From Anthostomella pinea (Eukaryota; Ascomycota; Sordariomycetes; Xylariales; Xylariaceae), in NCBI GenBank assembly GCA_963556695.1, contig CAUWAG010000007.1, positions 1,426,001 through 1,490,000 of the forward strand: a stretch of 64,000 nucleotides of DNA, given 5' to 3'. The notes below the pieces were generated by a model that was not told the origin of the DNA, searched no databases, and worked only from the letters and a program-made list of their open reading frames with translations. Each line of letters opens with the position of its first letter. Position 1 is the first letter of the stretch. Positions 1-12,000 of the stretch are shown one piece after another. The position numbers and the translations under genes were made by a program.

Positions 1-3000
1 GCTTGCGATACTGGCGACACATGCTGAGCGTGGCAGCATGGAGGGAACTGGGGAAGTGCGTGTTTCGTTTCGTTTCAGTTAGGCATGTCGGATTCTCGAA
101 GTTCGGACGACCACCCTTGAACGTTACGGGATACGAGCATGTTGCGGATTAGGTTAGCCTCTACGCAATGACGAGGGCTGCTTCGTATGATCGTGTCGCA
201 TATATAATGCGATGGTTTTCTGCCTATCTACAATCGATACGCGTGAGACTAGAGTTTCGATGGTTATTGTTGTTACTCTCGTCATCGGTAACATCTTCAT
301 ATGTGACATCCACAGAAATCTTGTCGGTCTATCGATATCTTATGCAAGGCCGATAACACGGATCCCCATTGTAACGAACGATGCGAAGGTTGTTCGTGAC
401 CCCATACGTCGTGTCGCAGATCTGTTGATGAGATTGCCATGTCTGAGGGTACGTGCGTACACATGCACACGTCCACTTCCATCGACCGGTGTTTTTCCTT
501 CTTCCAGATCAGACAGATCCATAGGACTTTCACTTTCGAGTCTCGAATTTGTCAACAAACAGACCCGAGCGATCAAAGCACACCACAAGAATAGCCTCTG
601 TCGTCAAGGACGCGGCCATCCAGTAGATCTGACAGTTTCAATTCTCGCTGAGCGTAAACAGGTCGACGCTGTCAGCGGCTGATTGGCAGAACAAAGAAGC
701 CAGCCTTGACTCATGTCTGGCTGTGGCGGTCAAGCGACGACAGGCGACTGGTTCATATCGGCTGGCGACTATGCATGCATACAGGTTTAGCTACAGATAC
801 CCAAGCAGGCCAACTTGACCTGAACCACCCACCCCCGACCCCCGACCCCCTCCTCGCTTGTTTCATGTCTCGAAGACTCTTGGCCAGCCAGACCAGCCAG
901 ACTAGCCAGACTCTCAGACCAATGAATCACTAGCACCTGTCATCGTCAACCGCGTTCAATCAAAGGGATCATGCGGCGCATCGCGGCCAGTAGGGCAGGG
1001 CATGGGTGAGATGGGCCACTGGCAGCCACTCATGCCGTCCCAGTGCCAGCCTCCTGGGGGCGTACGCTGGGTGTGTCGTGATCGACTGAGTCTGGTGAGG
1101 ACGACCACAGAACAACCACAGCATCGAATGCGGCACCCGCTGGCCCAATAGCCTCGGCCAGGGGGTGTCTTCAAGGTGGTGGTGCGCATTCACGAAAGTG
1201 ACCCAGCGCGAAAGTCCGTGCAAATGGATATATGAGATCTGGAGACACGCACCGACTCACACTCACTCCCGATCCCGACTACTCTTCCCTTCCATCACCA
1301 AGACTACTTACCTAGTCAACGACTTATTATCCAACGACGACCCGACGGTCTGGAATGAAGCCTGACTCTGTCTAGACAGTATTGAAGGGATTACCGATTA
1401 CGACCCAGCCACACACGCACATCATTGACGACTAACACGACCTTCACGATACGAAACCCACTATTCTAGGCTCTGGACAGTCTACCACCATTCGATACTA
1501 TTCAGCCATTAATCATCATATTACCAGCACACGCACACTCACTTTCTTCTTGACGAAGACTTGTTTGTTCCCTTCCCTCGGTCAGATCGACATATCTTAT
1601 ATATCAAGCCGCTGTGCACTCTAGCAGGATTCGGCACACACACAAACAACCCACGACACATTGGTCACAGACTCACTCTTACTTGGTCACACAAGTCACC
1701 ATCTGCAGCACTCTGATTGAATCACCGACATTTGCAAGTGTGACGACCTCGGTCTCGCGATTCACATCATCTCGCCAAATCCCGTGATCTCGTGCATTCG
1801 CTCTCGTTTGAAACCCGTCAAAAAGCCGGACCGCAACTGCGCCTCGACACCCGGAGCCATCGGGATCAGCCATACTGCTTACAACAACATCAGCGACTAG
1901 ATTCGTCAGTCTTTCGGGGCAGAGCCATTCAGCCTACGCAACCAACTTCGGATTCGGGCAGATCGTGAACGCCTTTCCTATCGTTTCTACCGTAGCGATC
2001 CAGCATCCTCTAGGCTTTCCGCAGGCTCGGGAACCATTCCGTTCTTTGGACCACCATCACCACCACCATCACCACCCACACAGACTGGCAACCTGACCTG
2101 TCCTATACTAGCAGCGAAACGCAGAGCAGCTGACCAGCTTACCTGACCTGAGCGTGTGTGCATAACCGCCACAGGCCTATAATTCCAATTCGCATAGCCT
2201 TTTTGGTTCCATTCGACCGCGTCAGCCGCTCACGCATTACTCTTCATAAAACCGCCGTTCGGCCTGTTTCCTGACCTACGACGAAGAAGAATCCGGCCGC
2301 GCATCGCAACGGCATCCACTCATCCGCGCTCGACAAGTTAAGCCACGATTTCCGTGCTGGACACCCACGACGCAAGCGAAGCAAAGCGTAGCTGAGGACA
2401 ACTTGTTTTTTCGCAGCCGTATCCGTACTATTGGATCCGCATTGAGCCACAGTCGCCGTCATCAGTCGACGTACTATCTGTCAACAAACCGAATTTGGAA
2501 ACTCGAGGAATCAGGAATTGAAGATACCTACGAAAGGGGACACCGCATAGGCTCCTCCGAGGCAAATCCCATTATCCCACCCATCCCGTTCCTTCGCCGA
2601 CACCGACGACACCGACCACCGGCACAGGAAGACTGTCTTCCAACTGAGACCCCTGCCGGCCAAACCCGACAGCGCCCCCTGCCCCCTGCCTCCTGCAGTG
2701 CACCCTGCATCCAGCCTGCATACCATCCATAGCGCCTTGCTGCCGCTATCAGTGGTCGCCCCTCACCCTGTGCTTTTAGCAGGTTTAGCCACCTCCTTGG
2801 ACAAACAGTTGCCCCCCAAAGGCCCAGTCCAGGCAACCCCTGCCACTGGCACCTTCGCGTCCACCGTCGAGCCGTCCGTGACGGATCAGCTAAGCCAAAA
2901 ATTCAGCGACCGACAGCGCCCACCCGCCCACTATTACCGCTCCCTCCAGGCCCGGCTCCAGCGCCCTGGCTCAGCCTCGACGGCAACCACGTCACACCTT

Positions 3001-3319
3001 TACGCACCCGCCATCGCAGCCGTCTTCAATATTCCATATTAATGACCAGAGACTTCGCCCTGTGATACGAACTGAGGATCCTACATTCACACACACACAC
3101 ACGCATCAACCTACGCTACGCTACCTTAGCTCAGCTACTTACGTATATTACCACCTGCCCACCATTACCAAACCTTCCTTGGATTCTCTGTTTCGACATA
3201 TCTTGTCGTCCATAGCACTCGGAGCTACATCGTTGGAGCAGGACATAGCTTCGGTACCTGGTACCTCGACTTACACACAACACCTCACAAACTCATTCAC
3301 TCACACACAGACACTCACC
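1..3319. other. Gene-free left end and long leader upstream of the cyclin gene
   Basis: I see no recognisable coding sequence here. The open frames are short, overlap on both strands and match no family I know. From about 1240 to 3319 the plus strand is strongly pyrimidine- and CA-rich, including a CA dinucleotide run near 3090-3110, which is typical of promoters and 5' leaders of fungal genes transcribed to the right. The segment next to the cyclin start (3062-3319) has no in-frame stop, so the leader is open in the cyclin frame but starts without an ATG. Several short upstream ORFs would lie in a long transcript leader if transcription starts far upstream. Confidence 0.5.
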
Positions 3320-4480
3320 ATGTCTTCGACAACAAGGTTATCCATGGGCGAGCTCAACGCCGCTGCCCTTGAGCAGTTCGTCTACACCCCAGTCAACAAT
3401 GCCATGATCTCATACCTGGCCCAGGCGGCATGCGATGTCATACAGTGTGACCCCAACATGATGCCGCCTCCTCAGAACCAGACACAATGTCCATCACCAC
3501 CCCGGACACCCTCGCCAAAGGCTATACAAGTCAACGACAGTAGCCTGCCGTCACTGGAAGAGTTCATCACACAACTGGTCGTCTCTTCCAATGTCCAGGT
3601 CCCTACTCTCATGTCAACACTAGTCTACCTCACAAGGTTAAAGTCTCGGCTACAGCCCATGGCCAAGGGTCTCCGGTGTACAACGCACCGCATCTTTTTG
3701 GCAGCGCTCATCCTCGCTGCCAAGTATCTCAATGACAGCTCGCCCAAGAACAAGCACTGGGCTACATACAGCAACATCAACTCTGACAGCTACAGCTTTG
3801 GATTCACCCGGACCGAGGTCAACTTGATGGAGAAGCAGCTGCTGTTCCTACTAGAGTGGGAGCTGAGGATCACAGAAGAAGATTTGTACCGGGAACTGGA
3901 TGGCTTCCTGGCCCCGATCCGCGACGACATCCAGACCAAGCGCGCCCGCCGCATGGCGCGCCGGAAGCAGAGGGAGGAGGAGGAGGCGAGGGCCTGGGCT
4001 GTTGCAGCTCAGTACCCGACACCGCCCTCGTCGCGGGGCAGCTCGCGGTCGCGAGCACAACAAAGAATGCCGTCGCCACCAACAGAAACGATCCGCATGG
4101 TGCACGAAGTACCCGCTATCTCGACGCCCCCAGAACTGATCTACAGCTACAGCTCTTCGGCCAGCTCGAGCGGCGGCTCATACGCCTCGTCACAATTTTC
4201 GCAACAGCACTCGCGCTCATCGACACCGTTTTCGGAGCCCGAGGTCCTGTGCATAGACCGATCAGGGGCACTCTACGAGTCACCTGTGCAAATCCTGCCG
4301 GCTAATGGCTCGGCTTATTCACGGACCGGTGGCTACCGGAAGGAGGGCAAGCAGCTTCTGCCTTACGAGATCAGCGCCGATGAGTTCCGCGAGCTGCAGG
4401 ACAGCAGCACGAGAGCAAAGCGCCAGCGCACGGGTCGAGGCATGTGGGGTCGCATGTTCGGTGGTGCCATCCACGCATGA
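3320..4480 (+). CDS. Pcl1/PclA-type cyclin (partner of a Pho85-like kinase)
   Basis: This is a single-exon gene of 386 codons. The ATG at 3320 was chosen because it follows a CACTCACC leader and begins the conserved start of the family, where 'LNAAALEQFVYTPVNNAMISYLA' is the usual helix before the cyclin box. The cyclin fold runs from about residue 75 to 200 ('SLEEFITQLV', 'RIFLAALILAAKYLND', then 'RTEVNLMEKQLLFLLEW'), matching the Pcl1/Pcl2/PclA branch that activates Pho85/PhoA-type kinases in G1 and in fungal conidiation. The remaining C-terminal half is Ser/Pro- and Arg-rich and probably disordered and phosphorylated, ending in a basic stretch ('RAKRQRTGRGMWGRMFGG'). The exact Pcl subtype is inferred from memory of the family, not from an alignment. 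Confidence 0.88.
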   Translation: MSSTTRLSMGELNAAALEQFVYTPVNNAMISYLAQAACDVIQCDPNMMPPPQNQTQCPSPPRTPSPKAIQVNDSSLPSLEEFITQLVVSSNVQVPTLMSTLVYLTRLKSRLQPMAKGLRCTTHRIFLAALILAAKYLNDSSPKNKHWATYSNINSDSYSFGFTRTEVNLMEKQLLFLLEWELRITEEDLYRELDGFLAPIRDDIQTKRARRMARRKQREEEEARAWAVAAQYPTPPSSRGSSRSRAQQRMPSPPTETIRMVHEVPAISTPPELIYSYSSSASSSGGSYASSQFSQQHSRSSTPFSEPEVLCIDRSGALYESPVQILPANGSAYSRTGGYRKEGKQLLPYEISADEFRELQDSSTRAKRQRTGRGMWGRMFGGAIHA

Positions 4481-7400
4481 TCTTCCCCTTGCGTTTTACG
4501 ACCTATTTCCGTTTGTCCTACGTCATTTGAGATACACCGCACCGGCCAGTTCTGATCATGAAACGGCGTGCATGCATATTACCAGCATTCTCAGCATTTT
4601 CAGCATTTCAGCATCATCAGCATCGTCAACGGAGTTTACCGGCCTGGAGGCGAACGGACACGCCGCGGCACGGGGGGGTGTCGTCATGAGAGACTATAAA
4701 AATTTCCCGTTTGGGTTACGAGGAGGATTCAAGCGCTGCTTTACATAGAAAGGGGAGGATGGGGGGATCTGGCAAGGCCGGGTGGATCCTGCGCTCGTCC
4801 CCCCATCCTCTCCTCTTCATCGATCATACCTAACCTAGAAGAGGAAGAACGGCGTTTTTTCATACTTAATGGGCCTAATTGTTGAGCGGTGTTTGGGTAT
4901 AGCATAGCAGATTGGTGTTTTGGGAGACTGGATTAGGGTTTATTGGGTAGATTGGTTTATTCTTCATGAATATCAGGACTGGGATCGATTGATGATCGAT
5001 TCGAATAAATTGAACATCTATCTCGAGATATCTCTACCGCTCCATTGAACTCTTCTTGCATTGTCGTGACTGGTCTGGTTTCGTGATAACGGAGTTTACG
5101 ATGTCATGCCTTATCATAGATTTCGAGACTACCTTGGTAAGTTCAACTACGCGAGACTCCATGCAGCTGCAAATTAGCATCCATCACCGCCAATCCTCCC
5201 ATTCCTCGCCAGTCTCGTCTCCATGCAAGCAGCTCCTGATGAACGCCGTACGTCTTGTCTATTGCTCAATGTGGACCTGGGCATCCCTTGCTGCTACTCA
5301 ATTGCGTGACACGAATGCAACTATTCCCAGTGAAAATCCCAGACCGACAGATGAAAAGTTGCATGTGGGTAAGGACCAAGGTAGGGTAGATAGATACGCG
5401 AACGATCGGTCTGCCCGATGTAGAATGACAGATCAGATGCACTACCTGTCGTCATAGCGTCCGGCACAAGGCGACAGCACTAGATGACTGATTAACGACC
5501 GCCCAACCCACTGGGAAAGATCTACTACAGGGTAGATACGTAGATCATCAGGTCCTCGGTGTACACTATAACGTTTTCGGTGCGCGAACATGGCAGGTGA
5601 AGAAGGTTGATTATACCAAGTCAACCACTCGCGATATCCTTCAGAAATCCAGAAATAGCCCCGGATGGGTTAGGTGGGTTTGGGGTCCATGCCATCCATG
5701 CTGGCTCCGCGGCGGCCGTGCTGATGAAATTGACAGGCGATCCTGGCTGCACATCCTTTTTTTCTGGTGCTGTACCCCGGAATGACGATCAATGTGGACA
5801 GTAGGATGGGCTTCTTGGGAATCCCATGATGGGGTTCAACGACGGTGATTCCGAATACGTACTACGCGCACGGCCCCAATAGACTGGGAGCTGCTGGACG
5901 TCGGACGATAATGCACTTGCCACCATCGTCGGATCTAGCCCTAACGATATCATTCGGGGCTACCGAGCCGCGGGACTGCAGGCCTCGTCCTTATTAGGTC
6001 GCTGCTGCTAGTCGTAGCGGCCTTGAGGATTGGACTATGTCTGCCGCCGTCCGTGCCACACTGGCGGCGCTTGATGATGGATGCAAGGACTAGGTAGGCA
6101 GGCAGATTCGACGACCAGGAGTAGGTAGTACCTGGGTCCTGCCTGCACGTTCCTATCGCACGAAAGCTTCGCCTTTGCGGGCTGCGATGAGAGATCAGTC
6201 CCGGCGCATCGCCCGAGGTTTTATTATAGGATGTGCGCTGGCACCAGGGAGCGAGCTGTGGCTGAGAAAGGCGTGGTTTGGTAGTTTTGCCTCTGTTCCG
6301 AGTCTATTGCTGCTGCCTGCTGGATAGAGTAGATGCGGTGAAAATCAAAGGATGCGTTATGCGCTTAAAAAGTCCCAGTGATGGACGTCCATCCTCGTTG
6401 ACACCGGACAGCGAAGGATGTGGGAATTAGATAATAAGCCTATCACTGGTAGGTAAGAACTTAGAAGTGTGTTGTCAATACAAGCTGAGCAAATCCTTTG
6501 TTTCGGACAGGGCTGCTGCTGGCACCAATGCAATCCGGAATATGCAGCTTGGAGGCGCATGCGTCACTGTACAGGTCAGCCCGACTTCGGGCGGTCTTCA
6601 GGGGATCTCTGGTTGGATGATTGGATGGGCTGGGGTGAGGCGCAGGCTTGGGCAAAGCAACATAACAATGCGCACAAGGAATCTTGCCCCGGGGAGATGG
6701 ATTGCCCAGGACGGAGCACTCGAGATGTTGTCGACCATACCAAGTACATGTACACAGGACAGCCCGTCCTAAATCGGGGGCGCTTGGTAGACGCCGGATC
6801 GGACCCACTTCGGCCGGTCGGTTGTCTCGTGAAGCGCCGTATCATCGTTTGACGCCGTGTAGTATTAGTAATATCCCTGGAGGTATTTTGATTGACGCTT
6901 TTGACGACGGTCAGCTTCCTGGGTGGAAAGGCGCAGACCGAGACCGAGAGTGGGAGGCGACATGGAAACCCAGTCAGATCCATTGGGGCGCAAGGCAGTA
7001 TTTGTGAGTTGGTGTTAGACAGACCTGAAGATGACTACGTTGGGCGCTGATGATGCCTTTGCTTATCCTCTCGCTTACCTGCCGCTACAAGTGTTCCGAT
7101 AGCGAGCATGGCTCTGTTGAGGTCACGTCTTTTTGCAAAGACCGGTATCCTATGTGTCGAGCTCAATCCGTTCGCCTGCTAAGTCTTTTAATATCTCGGA
7201 TTAATTTTATATCACTACTCTCGTGGCCAACCCACAGTTTTGTTATGTACATCGGCCGTTGGCATAGTCACGCTGACTCACACCGTAACACAATAACGTC
7301 AACCTCGTCGAATGGTACGAGGCCAAGTCTGCTTCCCCGAGCTCGACCTCATTTAAATCCAACTTAGCGCCTAGTTGAACCACGTAGGCTGAACAACCAT

Positions 7401-7704
7401 AGCTGTCCCGAAAGTTCTCATGGCATCTTTCTCCCTTCTTTCTTACTACACTGGTAATACGCCTGAGGTTTCCGGGTTCGGTACAAAGTAAAAGAGTGCG
7501 CAGATACGGGTGCAGCAGTGGCAATTCAGGCACAAGTCCTAGTCCTCTTAGTAAAATGCTACCACCTTACCGACCGCGCCGAGGTAACCCAGAGCGTTTA
7601 TAGTGGTGAGATGTAGGACGTGGTATTTCCCTAACGGATGCTACACAACTAATGTTTTGTATCTAAGACTGATTTTTGACTGTAAGTTAAGAGGAAACTC
7701 CAAA

Positions 7705-7803
7705 TGTTACGGTTACGGATTGCAGACCACCCCCGCCTCCAACGGTGCCATACACGAAGCCTACAGAAAGAAAGCCATACGTCATCCCCATCTACAAGAG
7801 CCT
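7705..7803 (+). pseudogene. J-domain (DnaJ) fragment
   Basis: The plus strand encodes 'CYGYGLQTTPASNGAIHEAY' followed by 'RKKAIRHPHLQ'. This lines up with the start of a J domain, where helix I (YxxLGL), helix II (I..AYRKKA) and the HPD loop follow in this order. Here the two residues between Y and LG are missing, and the catalytic HPD is HPH, so Hsp70 stimulation would be lost. Upstream there are stops in all frames, and downstream the frame ends within about ten codons. The piece is too short to be a gene. It is best read as a relic of a DnaJ-family gene; chance similarity is not fully excluded. Confidence 0.42.
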
Positions 7804-8526
7804 GAGGTAGCCATGATCTTTATACACACAGGTTGATTGATACCTGGCACCCCGAATGTCCGAATGTATGCGTGCAAAGCAGCGCCTAAGAAGCCCCTAT
7901 TCAAAATATCTCGCCAGCACATCTCCACAAACATGTAAGCTATGATAAATATAGAAGCTACACACCGCGAAATAATGCCGAATACGACGTTTTCTGCCAA
8001 GCTCCTGTCAGCCAGGTTGCTTGCTCGAGTGCTTCCGAGGGAACAATGAGGATCAAGCAACGTACCCGCACCGGCTTGACCGGGCGGCACAGCAGTTCAG
8101 AGGAATCTTCACCTGGACGTCCTTTAGGAGGGCATGCCCCCCAGTACCCCTATCATCCCCATGGGATTTACGGAAATATGGAAGGTGTAGGTTTTGGTTT
8201 GCGGCACAGCTGTAACCTGTGGTGCTAAACTAGGAACACCTCACGGACGGACCAATGGCCCAGTTCAGACATCAATTACATCTTAGCGAAGATCTTACTC
8301 CTTGTTAGGTCGAAGGAAATGTCAGCAAGGTCTGTAACTCCACCGTTAGGCAGAAAATTCACTTTGATCGCCTCATGAGTAAGTGAGTTAGGTGGCTTCC
8401 TTGACAATGGTAGGATATCATAGATATAAGAAGGAGGCATTTTTTCAACAGTTCGAACACAGACATATCCATGCAAGCAAGTATTCCAAATCAAACGACC
8501 CCAGGAATACCAATTTCATGCCACAT

Positions 8527-8566
8527 CTCTCTCACCACGGTCGATACTCTCTCACCACGGTCGATA
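8527..8566. repeat. Perfect 20-bp tandem duplication
   Basis: The 20-bp unit CTCTCTCACCACGGTCGATA occurs twice in direct tandem (8527-8546 and 8547-8566). It ends 42 bp before the ATG of the small secreted-protein gene at 8609, so it lies in that gene's promoter or 5' leader. Confidence 0.85.
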
Positions 8567-8608
8567 CCTTTCATCACGTCTTCAGCCCTCCAAGTCTCGG
8601 AGGGCACC

Positions 8609-9184
8609 ATGCAGATTCTCAGAAGCACCGCCCTCTTGATGGCGTTGGCGATCCCGGGCGTTCTATCTTCAACGATAGGATTGCGTTCTCACGAGGTAAT
8701 TAAGCAATGCAAATCAACTTCCCAACATAACGTCGCGTTTTTTTGGCGTCGGTAGACTGACGACACCGGAGGAAAGTCGGTTATGGACTCGAACGTATTC
8801 GACGGCTTGAGCGACAGCGACTTCAAGTCAGCCAACAAGCATGCGCTTGGTGGGGGAAAGTCAAAGGCCTACATCGATGTCGTCGAGGGCAGGAAATTCA
8901 CCCTAAGCAGCGGTGGGGAAGTCGCCGCCTGGTTGAAACTAACGCATGAAGAAAAGAAACACTACCAGTCGGCCGGGAAGAAGGCTCTGAGCACCGAAAA
9001 CACCAACCCCAGCAAACTGTTTCGCCGCGCTAAGACAGACAATGAATGCAATGCAGAAGCGTGCGGGAACGGGACAGCCGGAGGCGATGATGCGCAATGC
9101 CGCCGTATAGACTGCCAAGGATGTACGCCTCTGAGAGTAAAGATAGGTGAGGCGGTCTATACGAGCTATATTTGCTCAGCTTGA
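8609..9184 (+). CDS. Small secreted cysteine-rich protein (effector-like)
   Basis: Two exons, 8609-8695 and 8756-9184, encode 171 residues. The 60-nt intron (8696-8755) starts GTAATT, ends TAG and is phase 0; skipping it leads to a stop. Exon 1 encodes a clear signal peptide ('MQILRSTALLMALAIPGVLS'). The middle is a charged, probably helical region. The last 45 residues carry six cysteines with spacing C-x4-C-x11-C-x4-C-x2-C-x16-C. A dibasic RR just before this part could be a Kex2-type processing site, which would release a Cys-rich peptide. I recognise no named family. A secreted, disulphide-stabilised, effector-like product is inferred from the architecture. The gene sits alone in a gene-poor stretch. 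A second gene with the same layout lies at 40640-41164. Confidence 0.72.
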
Positions 9185-11137
9185 GCTATCAGTCACACGA
9201 CGTGTAAGGGAGACGTGGCAATAAGGGAGGAAGAGAGTGGCATATGTAGCTAGTTACCTAAGTTGTTGAGTTATTACGGTTTAGAAGATTAAGAAAAAGG
9301 GGTTATAAATTTTCAAGATGGATAGGCCTGTGTTGCGTGATGATATGTAGCTTGAGTGCACAGCTCCTACAAAGTATACCATAGGATCAATATACCGGTA
9401 GTGAGATGAGGCCGTGGGCCCTGAGATGATATGATCCAGCTCCCCTTGGAATTAATCTAGGGCCACCATTCTTATCGAGGCTTGGAGATTTGGGACTTGG
9501 TGAGATCTTCCATGATCCGGGAGAGGCAAAGAGGCAACCTTCGAACGGGGCAGATTTGATAAGCCCAAGAGCCGGGGCTGAAAAGCGGGTCTCTGTGTCC
9601 ATCGCTGTCAGCTGGCAGGCTGGGCAACACTTGACTCGTGGCTTATGTGGCTCATGCCGGGTCTGTGCTGCAACAGCTCGCTGTCTACTGTGGCTTGCTG
9701 ACGACTCTCTCTTGCTCATCACTTTCACACTTTTGTCGCTTCGCCCTAAGAAATCAGCATTGCCATAAGGCCATGAGATATACTTCCTCTTGTCCGATAA
9801 GAAATGTACATCAGCCTTGGTCTGGCCGCTCTTCGAACCCAAGTCTGCCTGCAGCTTCCTCCATTCCCATAACAGGGTTGCGGTGCTTCTCAATGGCTTC
9901 AGCAGCCCAGCGGCAAGTGCATTCGCCCATAGAACGCTTCACGAGGCAGCCTGCTTACAACCATGCTCACAATGTACTTCTGTGGAGCTGCATAGGTACA
10001 CAGCTCTCATTGGAAAGGAAACGCGGCATGGACTGGAGTCGGGCTACAAGACAGCTTTAGGTACGCCCGGTGAAGCCGTAGCCCGACAAATCGATCCTTC
10101 GGTTCAGGATCACAAACCATGACCTTCTACGCCTTCTAGAACTTTTCCAAATCGGGACGACCTTCTGAGTCTGTTGCACCATGGAAGAAACCATAGGGAT
10201 CATGACCTTCGGCAAGGCTCTTCCCCGGGCCACCTGTCAGCAACAAACCTACCTTTCCGCCACCGAGCTCGGGACTGCCGCGATCTACAGGTGCCGCTGC
10301 AGGCTGACATGCCTTACGAATCCTCTTCGTGGGGACGACGAGATGTTCTTGAAATTCATGATCTTGACGTCACGTTTGATCGGTAGCCATTCGAGATCAC
10401 TCCACTGCCAGGCCACATTTGCTTCAAGGGGCCTGAAACTTTCAGCAGCTGTATGTAGTTCATGGCGGTGTCACTCCTTTGACAGGGGACATATGGACAC
10501 ATGGATCTGGCATGTGCGGCGCGAACCTCTAGTGAGTCACTTTCCTTTTTAGATACACAGGCATGAGTTCAGGATTCGCTAAAAATGCACTCGCATCAGC
10601 ACCGACTACAAGTGACAGATTTCGGCCTGGGCGAAAGACTGTAGGTTTAGAGTAGTCATATCATCACTCGAATGGTCGAGTTACAGTCCACGGCAGTTCC
10701 GAACTCCGGACACTGGCGCAAACATGTTGTACCAGGCCTCTCGAGTCTCGTCGTTCGACAATTTGTCAGAATCAGAGGACTTACTCTTGCAATCAGCTAC
10801 AGCGGACAGCTTCCCATACCGAAATTGACGACACGACTATGACGGCTCCCGAGGGGCTTTCAAATCGGGGATCAATAGACTGGCAAAAGTGTACGGACAT
10901 CCGCTGTACCCCGCCGGGAGCACAACGAGACAATGGCATCGTGCTTCCTTCAGGTCCTCAGACTTGACGGGTAAGTGAAGGTGCTGAACCAGGCTCGCAA
11001 TGCCCACCTCCAATTCGAGCCGTGCCTGCCATAGCGATCATCTGGCCTGAGTTTGCATAGCCCGGAGACCGATTGCACTATCTGGGAGGTATCAATGTGA
11101 CTAGGTTGGTTTGTACCACGATCACATGGTCGCATGG
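9185..11137. other. Intergenic stretch without a supported gene
   Basis: Overlapping short ORFs on both strands (for example a 168-codon minus-strand frame at 9387-9893) show no domain, no signal peptide and no matching splice signals. The segment next to 11138 may contain further decayed 3' sequence of the fucosidase relic, but I cannot follow it. Confidence 0.4.
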
Positions 11138-11944
11138 TCACAAGTTCACGGGGCTCACTATGAGAGAACCAATCCCGACCATTATGACTGTCCTGGAATG
11201 GTGTGTTCCTCTGGTTGCTCTGGCCGTATCCCCTTCTATCGCAGGCACCCGAGCCTCGACCAACAGCCGTCCAACAGCCGGCTCCTCGAGGCTTAGGATA
11301 TAAAACATATCATTCATCTGCATGAACCTAACATCACCCTTCTCGGGCCTGACAGCCCAATACATCACATTGAACACCGCCTCACCATGCGCGCGTATCC
11401 ACACACCCGCCTCCCACAGGTTGTCGATTCCCGCCATACGACACTCCCGTCAGCGCGGGGCCCAATATCCAGCAGGAAGTTGCCGTTCTTACTCACCATA
11501 TCGACAAAGTCGCGCAAAATAGTATTCGCGTTTATATAGTTGCCGTCGTCGGCCGTTGCGCGGTTATAGGCACGCGTAGCTGTAAATGTCCATGCCCTGG
11601 TTGCTACCCCCTCGCGCCACTGGTGTGCTGAAGGTCGCGTACTCGGGCGTCGAACTCGGCGGCCCAGGGGCTGCCGCAGCGGTCGTTGATCGTGACTTGC
11701 CGACCCAGTGTGCGTGCCCAATTACATCAGCGCGCGACTTGTCGGTACCGTTGGAGGCGCGGGCATCCGTATAACATGACGTCGGAGGCGTACTCTTAGA
11801 CGAGGGTTCCGTGCGACAATGCCCGGATGCCCGATGCGACGTCGAGGTCACACGGCCGAACCGTGAACCCGTCATGTATGCGCATAAAATACTGAGAGTG
11901 CGGGATTGGATCGCGATTTTGCCAGCGCTCGAATAGCCCGTCAT
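11138..11944 (-). pseudogene. GH29 alpha-L-fucosidase relic, N-terminally truncated and frameshifted
   Basis: Reading the minus strand from 11944 down, three frames in succession give parts of a glycoside hydrolase family 29 enzyme. The first has an 'INDRCG' segment with 'TPEYATFSTP' in a neighbouring frame. The next has 'YNRATADDGNYINANTIL' and 'FVDMVSKNGNFLLDIGPRAD', which is the conserved C-terminal part of the catalytic barrel in this family. After another shift near 11440 comes 'LWEAGVWIRAHGEAVFNV', the helix after the barrel. At least two frameshifts (about 11580 and 11440) break the gene. Roughly the first half of the enzyme, with the catalytic nucleophile region, is absent because the homology stops near 11944, where the HET relic begins in the opposite direction. 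GH29 enzymes remove fucose from glycans; this copy cannot make one. Confidence 0.72.
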
Positions 11945-12000
11945 CGTTCCACATTGTCATCGTCGACAGCTATCTCTAAGTCTAACCAGCCAAATTGGCC

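Larger units (their letters stand above)
4481..8608. other. Gene-poor interval between cyclin and secreted-protein gene
   Basis: There is no intact gene that I can support. Near 4585-4625 there is a degenerate series of CAGCAT-like units in the cyclin 3' flank. The short ORFs between 5.0 and 7.6 kb resemble nothing and lack coding character. One coding relic, a J-domain fragment, lies at 7705-7803 and is listed separately. The rest is probably intergenic or decayed sequence. Confidence 0.45.
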
